A stretch of DNA of 64,000 bases from NCBI GenBank assembly GCA_016215605.1, contig JACRJB010000052.1, positions 186,001 to 250,000 on the forward strand, read 5' to 3'. Under the pieces are notes generated by a model, which worked only from the letters and a program-made list of their open reading frames with translations, had not been told where the DNA came from and ran no database searches. Every line of letters begins with the position of its first letter. Position 1 is the first letter of the stretch. Shown piece after piece: positions 47,308 to 59,018 of the stretch. This DNA is from Rhodopseudomonas palustris (GTDB lineage Bacteria; Pseudomonadota; Alphaproteobacteria; Rhizobiales; Xanthobacteraceae). Position numbers and translations under genes: made by a program.

Positions 47308-47388
47308 GTCATTGCGAGCGAAGCGAAGCAATCCAGCAGCTTCGGGGTCGGAGCTGGATTGCTTCGTCGCTTCGCTCCTCGCAATGAC
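47308..47388. repeat. Palindromic intergenic repeat (family 2, copy 1)
   Basis: gtcattgcgagcgaagcg ... cgcttcgctcctcgcaatgac with inner caatccag / ctggattg arms. It forms a strong hairpin between rlmE and ppx. A second copy is at 57607-57723. Confidence 0.8.
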
Positions 47389-47414
47389 GGAGTCGGGACC
47401 CAACGTCCCAAGGC

Positions 47415-48533
47415 TCAAACGGCTCCCAGCACGCCGTCTTCGCGCATCATTTCGACCAGCATCCCCTCGCGCAGGCCGCGATCGGCGACCCGCAGCCGCG
47501 TCAGCGGGAACGCCGCGCGGACCGCGTCGAGAATGGCGCAGCCCGCCAGCACCAGATCGGCGCGCTCGGCGCCGATGCAGTGGTTCTGGGCGCGGTCGTG
47601 ATAGCTCATGCCGCGCAGCCGGTGGATCGTCGCGGTCAGTTCCTCGCCGCTCATCCAGATCCCGTCGACGCGGCGGCGGTCGTAGCGGATCAGATCGAGA
47701 TACAGCCCGGCCAAGGTCGTCACCGTGCCGGAAGTGCCGAGCAGATGCAGCCCGCCCAAGTCGTCGCCATTGACCGCCGCGAATGGCGCGACGTGCTTGG
47801 CGACCTCGTCGATCATCGCCGCGTAGATGTCCGGCGTCACCACCTTGCCGCCGAACTGTTCGGCGAGCGTCACCACGCCGAGCGGGATCGACATCCACGC
47901 CTTGATCCGCGGCGGCAGGTCCGGCCGCGCCGGATCGCGCGCGAGCCGCACCAGCTCGCTGGAGCCGCCGCCGATGTCGAACAGGATCGCGCCGCGCCCG
48001 GCGGTGTCGACCAGCGGCGAGCAGCCGATCGCGGCGAGCCGCGCCTCGGTCTCGCGGTCGATGATCTCAAGCCGGATGCCGGTGGCCTGCGCGACCGCGT
48101 CACAGAACGCGTCGGCATTGACGGCGGCGCGGCACGCCTCGGTCGCGATCAGCCGCAGCCGCTTCGCCTTGCGCTGCTTGATCTTGTCACGGCAGATCGA
48201 CAGCGCCGAGATCGCCCGCGCGATCGCGGCGTCGCTGATCCGCCCGGTCGCGGACACCCCCTCGCCGAGCCGGATGATGCGCGAGAAGGAATCGACCACG
48301 CGAAAGCCGTCGCCGGTCGGCCGGGCGATCAGCAGGCGGCAATTATTCGTGCCGAGGTCGAGCGCAGCATAGACGCCGCCGTGCGGCGCCGTCGATCCGT
48401 GCTCGTCCTCAGCGTTCGCATCATTGCCGTGGTGCGTGTCTCCGCCCGGCGCTGGGCCGCTGTGGAGCCGCGTCTCCTGATCCATCAATTCGGTCTTTCG
48501 TGGCCGTCCGGCCGACGTCGAGATCACATTCAC
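47415..48533 (-). CDS. Ppx/GppA exopolyphosphatase family protein
   Basis: 372 residues of the actin/ASKHA-type Ppx/GppA fold. ALDLGTNNCRLLIA (phosphate 1), RLGEGVSATGRIS, FDIGGGSSELVRL (phosphate 2) and MSGEELTATI in the C-terminal part are typical. It degrades polyphosphate or (p)ppGpp 5'-phosphate. The GTG at 48533 gives a low-complexity, Gly/His-rich head of about 50 residues; an ATG at 48485 is an alternative start. Confidence 0.88.
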   Translation of the reverse strand: MNVISTSAGRPRKTELMDQETRLHSGPAPGGDTHHGNDANAEDEHGSTAPHGGVYAALDLGTNNCRLLIARPTGDGFRVVDSFSRIIRLGEGVSATGRISDAAIARAISALSICRDKIKQRKAKRLRLIATEACRAAVNADAFCDAVAQATGIRLEIIDRETEARLAAIGCSPLVDTAGRGAILFDIGGGSSELVRLARDPARPDLPPRIKAWMSIPLGVVTLAEQFGGKVVTPDIYAAMIDEVAKHVAPFAAVNGDDLGGLHLLGTSGTVTTLAGLYLDLIRYDRRRVDGIWMSGEELTATIHRLRGMSYHDRAQNHCIGAERADLVLAGCAILDAVRAAFPLTRLRVADRGLREGMLVEMMREDGVLGAV

Positions 48534-48713
48534 GGAAAGTTTAGCAGCGCAGGCCCGCGGCGCAACCCACCCGCGCGGCCCGCATGCCGGATCGTGCGTT
48601 GTCGTGCCGACGTCGCTGGATTATCTGAAGATCGTTACCATCCTCTCTTTGCCGCGCCGAAACAGCCACTTCACGAGGCTTTTGCGCGCCATCTCACCGC
48701 TGGAACGGGCTTC

Positions 48714-51089
48714 ATGCAGGACCGCACATCGAACGCGTCGCTCGACACCGCCATCGCGCTGCAAAAATTCGGCGTCGGACAGCCGGTGCGACGCAAGGAG
48801 GACGACACGCTGCTGCGTGGCAAGGGGCGTTATACCGACGATTGCAGCCTGCCCGGCCAGTTTTACGCCGTGATGGTGCGCAGCCCGCATGCCCACGGCG
48901 TGATCCGCGGCATCGGCACCGAGGCGGCGCAGGCGATGCCGGGCGTCTGTGCGGTCTACACCGGCGCCGATCTCGCGGCCGCCGGCTACACGCCCTTCAC
49001 CTGCGGCCTGCCGATGAAGAGCCGCGACGGCACGCCGTTGCTGCAGACCAACCGCCCGGCGCTGGCCACCGACAAGGTGCGCTTCGTCGGCGATCCTGTG
49101 GCGTTCGTGGTCGCCAAGACGCTGGCGCAGGCGCGCGACGCCGCCGAGGCGGTCGAGCTCGACATCGAGCCGCTGGATGCGGTCACCGATGCCGACGCGG
49201 CGATGCAGCCGGGCGCGCCGCAGCTCTACGACCACATCCCCGCCAACGTCGCGCTGGATTATCACTTCGGCGACACCGACGCGGTGAACGCGGCGTTCGC
49301 CTCCGCCGCCCACGTCACCACGCTCGACATCGAGAACACCCGGGTCGCCGCGGTGCCGATGGAGCCGCGCACCGGGCTCGCCACCTACGACAAGCAGAAC
49401 GGCCGCTACACCATCCAGCTGCCGACCCAGGGCGTCGCCGGCAACCGCGCCACGCTGGCGAAGCTGCTCGGCGTGCCGAACGACAAGGTGCGGGTGCTCA
49501 CCGGCCAGGTCGGCGGCTCGTTCGGGATGAAGAACATCTCCTATCCCGAATACATCTGCATCCTGCACGCGGCCAAACAGCTCGGCCGGCCGGTGAAATG
49601 GACCGACGAGCGCTCGTCGGCGTTCCTCTCCGACAGCCACGGCCGCGGCCAGCAGATCCGCGCCGAACTCGCGCTCGATGCCGACGGCAAATTTCTGGCG
49701 ATCCGGGTGTCCGGCACCGGCAATCTCGGCGCCTACATCACCGGCGTCGCGCCGCTGCCGCTGTCGCTCAACATCGGCAAGAACATCGGCAGCGTCTATC
49801 GCACGCCGCTGCTCGCCGTCGACATCAAATGCGTCGTCACCAACGTCACGTTGATGGGCGCCTATCGCGGCGCCGGGCGGCCCGAGGCGAACTACTTCCT
49901 GGAGCGGCTGATCGACCGCGCCGCCGACCAGATCGGCATCGACCGCCTCGCCCTGCGCAAGCGCAACTTCATCAAGCCGGCGCAAATGCCGTTCACGGCC
50001 TGCTCCGGCGTCACCTACGATTGCGGCGACTTCGCCGGCGTGTTCGCGCAGGCGCTGGAGCTGTCCGACTACGCCGGCTTCGCCAAGCGCAAGAAGGAAA
50101 GCCGCAAGCACGGCAGGCTGCGCGGCATCGCGGTCGGCTCCTATCTCGAAGTCACCGCCCCGCCGAGCGCCGAACTCGGCAAAATCGTGTTTGAAGAGGG
50201 CGGCACGGTGCGGCTGATCACCGGCACGCTGGACTATGGCCAGGGCCACGCCACGCCGTTCGCGCAGGTGCTGAGCGCGTTTCTCGGCGTGCCGTTCGAC
50301 GCCGTCAGGCTCGAACAGGGCGACAGCGACATCGTCCACACCGGCAACGGCACCGGCGGCTCGCGCTCGATCACCGCCAGCGGCCAGGCGATCGTCGAAG
50401 CCTCCGCGCAGGTGATCGCCAAGGGCAAGGCCGCGGCCGCGCATCTGCTGGAAACCGCCGAAGCCGACATCGAATTCGCCGATGGCCGCTTCACCGTCGC
50501 CGGCACCGACCGCAGCATCGGCATCATGGAGCTGGCGCAGCAACTGCGCGACGCTAAGCTGCCCGACGGCGTGCCGTCGTCGCTCGACGTCGATCACACG
50601 GCCAAGGGCGTGCCGTCCGCCTTCCCGAACGGCTGCCACGTCGCCGAAGTCGAGATCGATCCCGACACCGGCGTCACCCGCGTGGTGCGCTACACCGCCG
50701 TCAACGATTTCGGCGTGGTGGTCAATCCGATGATCGTCGCGGGCCAGCTGCACGGCGGCGTCGCGCAAGGCATCGGCCAGGCGTTGATGGAGAAAGTCAG
50801 CTACGATTCCAGCGGACAGCCGATCACCGGCTCGCTGCAGGACTACGCCCTGCCCCGCGCCGAGGACATCCCGTCGATGACCGTCGGCGACCACCCGGTG
50901 CCGGCGACCACCAACCCGCTCGGCACCAAGGGCTGCGGCGAAGCCGGCTGCGCCGGCTCGCTGGCGAGCGTCGTCAACGCGGTGCTCGACGCGCTGAAAG
51001 ACCTCGGCGTCACCACGCTCGACATGCCGCTGACCTCGGAAAAGGTCTGGCGCGCGATCCGGGATGCGAAGCAGAGCGCGGCGGCGTGA
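48714..51089 (+). CDS. CoxL-type molybdenum hydroxylase large subunit (form II)
   Basis: 791-residue molybdopterin-cytosine-dinucleotide subunit of the xanthine oxidase family. GQPVRRKEDDTLLRGKGRYTDD begins the family region, GGSFGMKN and MGAYRGAGRPEANY (the form II signature, not the form I AYRCSFR of CO dehydrogenase) follow, then GQGHATPFAQV and the C-terminal GTKGCGEAGCAG with the catalytic Glu. No medium (FAD) or small (2Fe-2S) subunit gene is adjacent. Substrate unknown; a carbon monoxide role is not supported by its signature. Confidence 0.88.
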   Translation: MQDRTSNASLDTAIALQKFGVGQPVRRKEDDTLLRGKGRYTDDCSLPGQFYAVMVRSPHAHGVIRGIGTEAAQAMPGVCAVYTGADLAAAGYTPFTCGLPMKSRDGTPLLQTNRPALATDKVRFVGDPVAFVVAKTLAQARDAAEAVELDIEPLDAVTDADAAMQPGAPQLYDHIPANVALDYHFGDTDAVNAAFASAAHVTTLDIENTRVAAVPMEPRTGLATYDKQNGRYTIQLPTQGVAGNRATLAKLLGVPNDKVRVLTGQVGGSFGMKNISYPEYICILHAAKQLGRPVKWTDERSSAFLSDSHGRGQQIRAELALDADGKFLAIRVSGTGNLGAYITGVAPLPLSLNIGKNIGSVYRTPLLAVDIKCVVTNVTLMGAYRGAGRPEANYFLERLIDRAADQIGIDRLALRKRNFIKPAQMPFTACSGVTYDCGDFAGVFAQALELSDYAGFAKRKKESRKHGRLRGIAVGSYLEVTAPPSAELGKIVFEEGGTVRLITGTLDYGQGHATPFAQVLSAFLGVPFDAVRLEQGDSDIVHTGNGTGGSRSITASGQAIVEASAQVIAKGKAAAAHLLETAEADIEFADGRFTVAGTDRSIGIMELAQQLRDAKLPDGVPSSLDVDHTAKGVPSAFPNGCHVAEVEIDPDTGVTRVVRYTAVNDFGVVVNPMIVAGQLHGGVAQGIGQALMEKVSYDSSGQPITGSLQDYALPRAEDIPSMTVGDHPVPATTNPLGTKGCGEAGCAGSLASVVNAVLDALKDLGVTTLDMPLTSEKVWRAIRDAKQSAAA

Positions 51090-51157
51090 GGCGAAGCGCG
51101 TGCTGAGTGACGCTACGGTCGGCAGCTTTGGCGTGCCGCTCCTCCCCCAAAAACACC

Positions 51158-51290
51158 GTCATGCGCGGGCTTGACCCGCGCATCCATCGCGTGCGTAGCG
51201 CGCCTGCATCATGCGAAGAGGATGGATCGCCGGGCCTTCGCCGCGCCGAAGGGGCTTCGGCCCCGCAGGCGGGTCGAGCCCGGCGATGAC
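51158..51290. repeat. Palindromic repeat (family 3, copy 1)
   Basis: gtcatgcgcgggcttgac ... gggtcgagcccggcgatgac, with inner cgcatccatc / gatggatcg arms. Downstream of the CoxL-like gene. A copy in related form is at 56165-56252. Confidence 0.7.
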
Positions 51291-51324
51291 GTTTGTGAGT
51301 GTTACGTAGCGCGCGGGCGCCTCT

Positions 51325-51457
51325 TCCCCTCTCCCCTTGTGGGAGAGGGTGCCTGAGCGAAGCGAAGGCGGGTGAGGGGTTGCGGCGCGAGCCCCTCACC
51401 CGGCTCGGCTGCGCTACGCGCAGCTTCGCCACCCTCTCCCACAAGGGGAGAGGGTTA
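51325..51457. repeat. Palindromic repeat (ctctcccctt type)
   Basis: Outer arms ccctctccccttgtgggag / ctcccacaaggggagaggg, with inner ggtgaggggt / cccctcaccc. It follows the previous repeat and fills the rest of this 373-base gap between convergent genes; probably works as a bidirectional terminator. Confidence 0.75.
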
Positions 51458-51462
51458 GGTGG

Positions 51463-52680
51463 CTATTCCGCCTTCACCAGCGGGCAGCCGCCGTCCTTGA
51501 GCGGTCGGAACGCCTGGTCGCCGGGGACTTCGGCCAGCACCTTGTAGTAGTCCCACGGCGCCTTCGATTCTTCGGGCTTCTTGACCTCGAACAGGAACAT
51601 CGAGTGCACCATGCGGCCGTCCTCGCGCAGGAAGCCGTTGTCGGTGAAGGCGTCGCGGACCGGGGTCTCACGCATCTTCGCCAGCACCGTCTTGGTGTCC
51701 TTGCTGTTGGCCGCCTTCACCGCCTTGAGATAGTGCAGCGTCGCGCTGTAGGTCGCGGCCTGGTTCATCGTCGGCATCCGCTTCATCCGGTCGAAGAACT
51801 TCTTGCCGAACGCGCGGGTGCGGTCGTTGAGGTCCCAGTAATACGCCTCGGTGATGATCAGCCCGTTCGCCATCTTCAAGCCGAGGCTGTGGATGTCGGA
51901 GATGAACATCACGATGCCGGCGAGCTTCTGGCCGCCGGCGACGATGCCGAATTCGCTCGCCTGCTTGATGGTGTTGATGGTGTCGCCGCCGCCATTGGCC
52001 ATGCCGATGATCTTGGCCTTGGACGATTGCGCCTGCAGCAGGAACGACGAGAAGTCGGCGTTGTTCAAGGGATGCCGCGCGCTGCCGACGATCTTGCCGC
52101 CGGCCGCCTTGACCACCTCGCCGGTGTCGCGCTCGATCGAATGGCCGAACAGATAGTCCGCGGTGATGAAGAACCAGGTGTCGCCGCCGTTCTTGACGAT
52201 CGCCGAGCCCACCGTGTGCGCGTTCGAGTAGGTGTCGTAGGTCCAGTGCGCGGTGTAGGGCGAGCACGACTTGCCGGTGATGTCCGAGGACGCCGCGTCG
52301 GTGACGATCATGATCTTCTCGAACCGCTTCGACATCTCCATCGCGGCGAGCGCAGTGGCCGAGGTCGGCAGATCGACGATCATGTCGACGCCTTCGTTCT
52401 CGTACCATTTGCGCGCCAACGACGCGGCGATGTCCGGCTTGTTCTGGACGTCGGCGCTGATGAATTCGATCGGCTGGCCGAACATCGTGCCGCCCATCTC
52501 CTCGATCGCCATCTTGGCGGCTTCGACATTGCCGGCGCCGCCGATGTCGGAATACACCGACTGGAAGTCGCCGAGCAGGCCGATCTTGAGCGGGCTCTGT
52601 TGCTGCGCGTCGGCGGCCCCGCCGAGCAGCAGCGGCGCAGCCAGCATCGCGGCCGCCGCTGCGTGTTGAATCAGTTTCAT
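51463..52680 (-). CDS. ABC transporter substrate-binding protein (branched-chain amino acid type)
   Basis: 405 residues. Signal peptide (about 1-25, MAAPLLLGGAADAQ region) and a Leu/Ile/Val-binding fold: KIGLLGDFQSVYSDIGGAGNVEAAKMAIEEMG, FGQPIEFISADVQNKPDIAASLARKWYE, TWFFITADYLFGHSIERDT (pieces). Periplasmic ligand-binding component. No permease or ATPase is adjacent, so it is an orphan here. Start 52680 has GGAGG 5 bases upstream. Confidence 0.87.
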   Translation of the reverse strand: MKLIQHAAAAAMLAAPLLLGGAADAQQQSPLKIGLLGDFQSVYSDIGGAGNVEAAKMAIEEMGGTMFGQPIEFISADVQNKPDIAASLARKWYENEGVDMIVDLPTSATALAAMEMSKRFEKIMIVTDAASSDITGKSCSPYTAHWTYDTYSNAHTVGSAIVKNGGDTWFFITADYLFGHSIERDTGEVVKAAGGKIVGSARHPLNNADFSSFLLQAQSSKAKIIGMANGGGDTINTIKQASEFGIVAGGQKLAGIVMFISDIHSLGLKMANGLIITEAYYWDLNDRTRAFGKKFFDRMKRMPTMNQAATYSATLHYLKAVKAANSKDTKTVLAKMRETPVRDAFTDNGFLREDGRMVHSMFLFEVKKPEESKAPWDYYKVLAEVPGDQAFRPLKDGGCPLVKAE

Positions 52681-52867
52681 GTTTCCTCCGGAAGATTTTT
52701 TGATTTGTTGGTTCGGCCTTGTCGCCGGCCTCGCGCGTCGTGCTGTGCTGGCCCTCCCCTCGTCGTCGGATCCCGTCGAACTCATTCTCGCCGCTCGCTC
52801 CCGCAAGGCGAGAGGGGCAGAACGTCGCACGTCGGCGAAACCGTCCGCGCCGCGGAATAAGCGTGAA

Positions 52868-53668
52868 CTAAGCGGCGGCCTGCTGCCGCGGTGCGAAGAT
52901 CGCGACGTGATGGCAATGCGCCACCGGCGTGGTGCCGTTGGCGACGATCAGCGCGTCGAACTCGGCGAAGCGATGGCCCTTCTTGTCGTAGTTGGCCGTC
53001 ACCTTGGCGCGCGCGGTGAGCACGTCGTCGCCGCTCGCCGCGGCCAGCAGCTGCATGGTCGAGCCGACATGAATCCACGGCCCGAGCACGACATTGTCGA
53101 CCAGCACCCGGTTCATGATCCGCTGCAGCGTGCCGGGATGGACGAGGTTGTTGTCCAGATACAGCGGTTCGGTCTCGCGGATCTCGTCGAGATAGCCGCG
53201 CAGCTTGTCGCCGCCCCAGCGCACCGGCGCGGTGCCGAACCATTGCCCTTGCGGGAACGAGCCCGCGCCGACCGGCGGCCGGTCAGCGACCACGGCCGTC
53301 TCCGGATAGGCGGCGAGATCGACCGCAGGCGGCCGCGCCGGCAGTGACGCGCTGCCGGTGGCGCACAGCTCGCCGCGGCTCTCGACGCTGAGTGTGACGC
53401 CGTCGCCCTGCTCCTGGCCGGTGACGCTGGCAATCTCGCCGTCATAGACCGGCTTGACGAATCGCGCCACGATCAGCCCGCGCTCCAGGAAGTCGCGGCC
53501 CCAGCGTGCGACCGGCAGGTGCATCATGTAGGCCATCACCTCGACGCCGGGGACCAGCCCGCCGGAGAAACCGAAGCGCCGCGCCACGGTGTCGTCGTGC
53601 ATCTTGTTTTCGGACTGTTTGGCGGTGTTGAAGGCGCTGATGCGCCAGGGCGCGAGGGCTGCGGCCAT
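52868..53668 (-). CDS. MaoC-like hot-dog-fold protein
   Basis: 266 residues. [27 protein letters not shown] fits the N-terminal half of a MaoC/hydratase double-hot-dog fold; the second half has [24 protein letters not shown]. The usual catalytic Asp-His pair is not clear, so activity is uncertain. It may act on acyl-CoA. Start 53668 has GGGAG upstream. Divergent from the yaiI-like gene. Confidence 0.7.
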   Translation of the reverse strand: MAAALAPWRISAFNTAKQSENKMHDDTVARRFGFSGGLVPGVEVMAYMMHLPVARWGRDFLERGLIVARFVKPVYDGEIASVTGQEQGDGVTLSVESRGELCATGSASLPARPPAVDLAAYPETAVVADRPPVGAGSFPQGQWFGTAPVRWGGDKLRGYLDEIRETEPLYLDNNLVHPGTLQRIMNRVLVDNVVLGPWIHVGSTMQLLAAASGDDVLTARAKVTANYDKKGHRFAEFDALIVANGTTPVAHCHHVAIFAPRQQAAA

Positions 53669-53773
53669 GGATTCTCCCGGTTTGTTCGATCTTGTTGGCG
53701 ATCGTGCCCGGCGATGCTACGCCAGCGCCGCAGCGGGCGTAAAGCGCCCTCGCCCAACTCCACACGAGAGCGA

Positions 53774-54268
53774 ATGACCGAGACCGCGCCCACCCGCATC
53801 TATGTCGACGCCGACGCCTGTCCGGTGAAGGACGAGATCTACAAGGTCGCGGAGCGCCACGGCCTGCCGGTCAGCGTCGTCGCCGGCTCGTTCATCCGCG
53901 TGCCGGCGCATCCGCTGATCGAGCGGATCGCGGCCGGTTCCGGCATGGATGCGGCCGACGACTGGATCGCCGAGCGGGTCCAGCCCGGCGATATCGTGGT
54001 CACCGCCGACGTCCCGCTGGCGAGCCGCTGCGTCAAGGCCGGCGCCGAGGTGCTGGCGCCGAACGGCAAGCCGTTTTCCGAAGCCTCGATCGGCATGACG
54101 CTGGCGGTGCGCAATCTGATGACCGATCTACGCTCCTCCGGCGAAATCACCGGCGGCCCGCGCGGCTTCACCCCGCGCGACCGCTCGGCGTTTCTCGCCG
54201 CACTCGACACCACGATCCGCCGGATCGCACGCCGCCGCCCCTCGCCGCCGGCGCAACCACAGACCTGA
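53774..54268 (+). CDS. YaiI/YqxD (UPF0178, DUF188) family protein
   Basis: 164 residues. The NYN/PIN-like DUF188 signature is visible: [68 protein letters not shown] (in parts), with Asp residues spaced as in PIN nucleases. Function unknown, perhaps RNA-related. 10 bases before the ABC-F gene. Confidence 0.9.
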   Translation: MTETAPTRIYVDADACPVKDEIYKVAERHGLPVSVVAGSFIRVPAHPLIERIAAGSGMDAADDWIAERVQPGDIVVTADVPLASRCVKAGAEVLAPNGKPFSEASIGMTLAVRNLMTDLRSSGEITGGPRGFTPRDRSAFLAALDTTIRRIARRRPSPPAQPQT

Positions 54269-54278
54269 TGGACCAATA

Positions 54279-56096
<1,818 letters not shown>

Positions 56097-56164
56097 GGCG
56101 CTGCTCTGCCCTACTCTGTAAGCTGCGCTCGCTACATGCTCACAGCGTTGCACCCCACTCTGTC

Positions 56165-56252
56165 GTCATGGCCGGGCTTGACCCGGCCATCCATGCCAAC
56201 GGGCAAGGCCGTGCTTGTTTTCGTGGATGCCCGGGTCAAGCCCGGGCATGAC
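56165..56252. repeat. Palindromic repeat (family 3, copy 2)
   Basis: gtcatggccgggcttgac ... gtcaagcccgggcatgac with inner ggccatccatg / gtggatgccc arms. Upstream of the aldolase-like gene. Confidence 0.75.
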
Positions 56253-56297
56253 GTGGTACCAAGTTGCGAAGCCGCAAACCGACATCGGAGCCCGCCC

Positions 56298-57380
56298 ATG
56301 ACCACATCCCTCGCCGCCAAGATCGCCCGCGACATCGGCACGCCGGCGCTGGTGATCGACATGGACCGGGTCGAGCGCAACATCGCGCGCATTCAGGCGC
56401 TGTGCGATGCGGCCGGCGTCGCTAACCGGCCGCATATCAAAACTCACAAATCGTCGCTCCTCGCCAAGATGCAGATCGAAGCCGGCGCCAAGGGCATCAC
56501 CTGCCAGAAGCTCGGCGAAGCCGAAGTGATGGCGGAGGCCGGCATCGACGACATCCTGATCAGCTACAATCTGCTCGGCGACGAGAAGATGGCGCGGCTC
56601 GGCGCGCTGCACGAGCGCGTCGAGATGACCGTCGCCGCCGACAACGAGGTGGTGATCGCCGGCCTGCCGCAGGCTGCCGCGCGCGCCGGGCGTCCGCTCG
56701 GCGTCGTGGTCGAATGCGACACCGGCCGCCAGCGTGCCGGCGTCGAGACGCCGGGCGAAGCGATCGCGTTGGCGCGCGCCATCGCCGCCTCGGACGGCCT
56801 CGTGTTCAAGGGCTTCATGCTGTACCCGACCGAAGACGGCTGGCCGCGCGCGCAGCGCTTCTTCGACGAGGCGCTGGCCGGCGTTCGCGCCCACGGCCTC
56901 GACGCCGCGATGGTCTCGACCGGCGGCTCGCCGAATCTGAAGAATCTCGGCCAACTCAAAGGCGCCACCGAACATCGCCCGGGCACCAACATCTACAACG
57001 ACCGCATGCAGGTCGCCGCCGGCGTCGCCACGTGGGACGACTGCGCGCTCAACGTCTATTCCACCGTCGTCAGCCGCGCCGGCCCGGAGCGCGGCATCCT
57101 CGACGCCGGCTCCAAGACGCTGACCTCCGACCCCGGCGGCGGCCTCGACGGCTACGGCCTGATCCTCGACCACCCCGAAGCCCGTATCGCCAAATTCGCC
57201 GAGGAACACGGCTTCCTCGATTTGTCCCGCAGCAACTCGCGCCCGAACGTCGGCGATGTGGTGCGGATCGTGCCGAACCACGTCTGCGTCGTCGTCAACA
57301 TGGTCGACGAAGTAGTGATGGTACGCGGCGAGGAGATCCTGGGATTGCTGCCGGTGGCGGCGCGGGGGAAACTGAAGTAA
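56298..57380 (+). CDS. PLP-dependent D-threonine aldolase-like protein (DSD1 family)
   Basis: 360 residues. Fold-type III (alanine-racemase-like) barrel; the PLP-lysine is in RPHIKTHKSSLLAKMQ, and the C-terminal domain has metal-binding-like NVGDVVRIVPNHVCVVVNMVDE. D-threonine aldolases and D-serine dehydratases share this pattern. Substrate is probably a D-beta-hydroxy amino acid. Start 56298 has GGAG upstream and lies after a repeat. Confidence 0.84.
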   Translation: MTTSLAAKIARDIGTPALVIDMDRVERNIARIQALCDAAGVANRPHIKTHKSSLLAKMQIEAGAKGITCQKLGEAEVMAEAGIDDILISYNLLGDEKMARLGALHERVEMTVAADNEVVIAGLPQAAARAGRPLGVVVECDTGRQRAGVETPGEAIALARAIAASDGLVFKGFMLYPTEDGWPRAQRFFDEALAGVRAHGLDAAMVSTGGSPNLKNLGQLKGATEHRPGTNIYNDRMQVAAGVATWDDCALNVYSTVVSRAGPERGILDAGSKTLTSDPGGGLDGYGLILDHPEARIAKFAEEHGFLDLSRSNSRPNVGDVVRIVPNHVCVVVNMVDEVVMVRGEEILGLLPVAARGKLK

Positions 57381-57411
57381 CAACTCAAGACGCCGCATTC
57401 CCTCAGCGTTC

Positions 57412-57561
57412 GTCATTCCGGGGCGCGCAGCGAAGCTGCGCGAGCCCGGAATCCATACGCCGCAGCGTTGGCGGTGGAGCACGGCGTCGGTTGCGCTGTG
57501 CTTGAACGAGAGGCCAGGGGTTATGGATTCCGGGTTCACGCTTCGCGTGCCCCGGAATGAC
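57412..57561. repeat. Palindromic intergenic repeat (family 1, copy 3)
   Basis: About 150 bp, gtcattccggggcgc ... ccccggaatgac, with inner aatccatac ... ttatggattcc and a middle block (gcagcgttggcggtggagca) that recurs inverted in the 62559-62709 copy. It is in the spacer after the aldolase-like gene. Confidence 0.85.
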
Positions 57562-57606
57562 GAAAGACAGGGCGATGTGTTAGCGCCGACCGCCACCCTC
57601 GCGTCC

Positions 57607-57723
57607 GTCATTGCGAGCGAAGCGAAGCAATCCAGCAGCGCCGAGCACGAAGCTGGATTGCTTCGTCGCGGAGCCTGCACTCGGACGGCGCAAAGCGCCG
57701 ATCCGGGTGCTCCTCGCAATGAC
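57607..57723. repeat. Palindromic intergenic repeat (family 2, copy 2)
   Basis: gtcattgcgagcgaagcg ... ctcctcgcaatgac with inner caatccagc / gctggattg, like 47308-47388 but with a longer centre. It ends four bases before the stop of the flavoprotein gene, so the two may share a terminator role. Confidence 0.8.
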
Positions 57724-57727
57724 GGAG

Positions 57728-58960
57728 TTATCGCCCCAGATACTTCGCTGCCCCGCGCCCCGCCGCCAACCCCGTCGCGAAGCACGCGGTCAGCAGATAG
57801 CCGCCGGTCGGCGCTTCCCAGTCGAGCATCTCGCCGGCCGCAAACACGCCGGGCAGCTTGCGCAGCATGTAGCTGTCATCGATCTCATCGAGCGCAATGC
57901 CGCCGGCGGTCGAAATCGCCCGCGCCATCGGCGCGATGCCGGTGAGACGCAGCGGCACCGCATTGATTAGCGCCGCCAGCTCCGCCGGAGCCATCGCGGC
58001 CAACGACAGGCCCTGGCGGTGCGCGGCTTCTTGCAGCAGCCCGATGCCCGCCGGCGGCAGCCCCGCCGCCTTGCGCAAATACGTCGACAGCGATTGCTTG
58101 CCCTTCGGCTTGCCGAGCCGCGCCGCCAATTCGTCGGCGGACAGATCCGGCCGCAGCGCGATCGTCAGCGTCGCCGCGCCATCCGTAAGGATCGCGTCGC
58201 GCAGGCTGGCCGACAGCGCGTAGACCGCGCCGCCTTCGAGGCCGCCTTTGGTGACGATCGCCTCGCCGCGCACGCTGCGCCCGGCGAACGCCAGCGCGAT
58301 GTTCTTCAGCGGCGCGCCCTGATATTTGGCGATGAACACCTCCGACCACGCCGTGGTGAAGCCGCAATTCGCCGGCAGCAGCGGCGCGATGGCGACGCCT
58401 TGCGCGGCGAGCACGTGGGTCCAATGGCCGTCGGAGCCGAGCTTCGGCCAGCTCGCGCCGCCGAGCGCCAGCACCGTGGCCCGCGCCGCGATCGCGTGCA
58501 CGCCGTCGAACGTGTCGAACAGCAGGCGGCCGCCATCGTCCCAACCGGTCCAGCGATGCCGAAGCTGCAGCCGCACGCCCTGCCCGTCGAGCCGGCGCAG
58601 CCAGGCGCGCAGCAGCGGCGACGCCTTCATCGCCACCGGAAACACCCGGCCGCTGGAGCCGACGAAGGTCGGCTGCCCGAGCTCGTCGGCCCAGGCGCGC
58701 AACGCGGCGGGCGGAAACGCCTCGATCGCCGGTGTCAGCCGTGCCTGCGCGGCGCCGTAGCGCTGCAGGAATTCCGGCAGCGGCTCGCTGTGGGTGAGAT
58801 TGAGTCCGCCGCGGCCGGCGAGCAGGAATTTCCGCGCCGCCGACGACATGCCGTCGAACACGGCGACGCGCGCGCCGCCCTGCGCCAGCGTCTCCGCGGC
58901 CATCAGCCCGGCCGGCCCGGCGCCGATCACGGCGGCGTCGATGTCGATGAGGTCAGCCAC
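57728..58960 (-). CDS. BaiN/TIGR03862-type NAD(P)/FAD-dependent flavoprotein
   Basis: 410 residues. N-terminal FAD-binding AAVIGAGPAGLMAAETLAQGGARVAVFDG, then KFLLAGRGGLNLTHSEP, the family mark, and a second motif IDDSYMLRKLPGVFAAGEMLDWEAPTGGYLLTACFATG (parts). The BaiN/HI0933 group includes flavoproteins of unclear reaction. Convergent with the preceding genes across two repeats. Confidence 0.85.
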   Translation of the reverse strand: MADLIDIDAAVIGAGPAGLMAAETLAQGGARVAVFDGMSSAARKFLLAGRGGLNLTHSEPLPEFLQRYGAAQARLTPAIEAFPPAALRAWADELGQPTFVGSSGRVFPVAMKASPLLRAWLRRLDGQGVRLQLRHRWTGWDDGGRLLFDTFDGVHAIAARATVLALGGASWPKLGSDGHWTHVLAAQGVAIAPLLPANCGFTTAWSEVFIAKYQGAPLKNIALAFAGRSVRGEAIVTKGGLEGGAVYALSASLRDAILTDGAATLTIALRPDLSADELAARLGKPKGKQSLSTYLRKAAGLPPAGIGLLQEAAHRQGLSLAAMAPAELAALINAVPLRLTGIAPMARAISTAGGIALDEIDDSYMLRKLPGVFAAGEMLDWEAPTGGYLLTACFATGLAAGRGAAKYLGR

Positions 58961-59018
58961 GGCGGCTGTCTGTGTTGCGGATCATCCGACGCTTATACAC
59001 GAACCGGGACGGACGCAG

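Noticed and set aside
48621-50894. Long frame antisense to the CoxL-type gene
   Set aside because: Composition typical of antisense of GC-rich genes, no recognisable domain; the CoxL reading has all family motifs.
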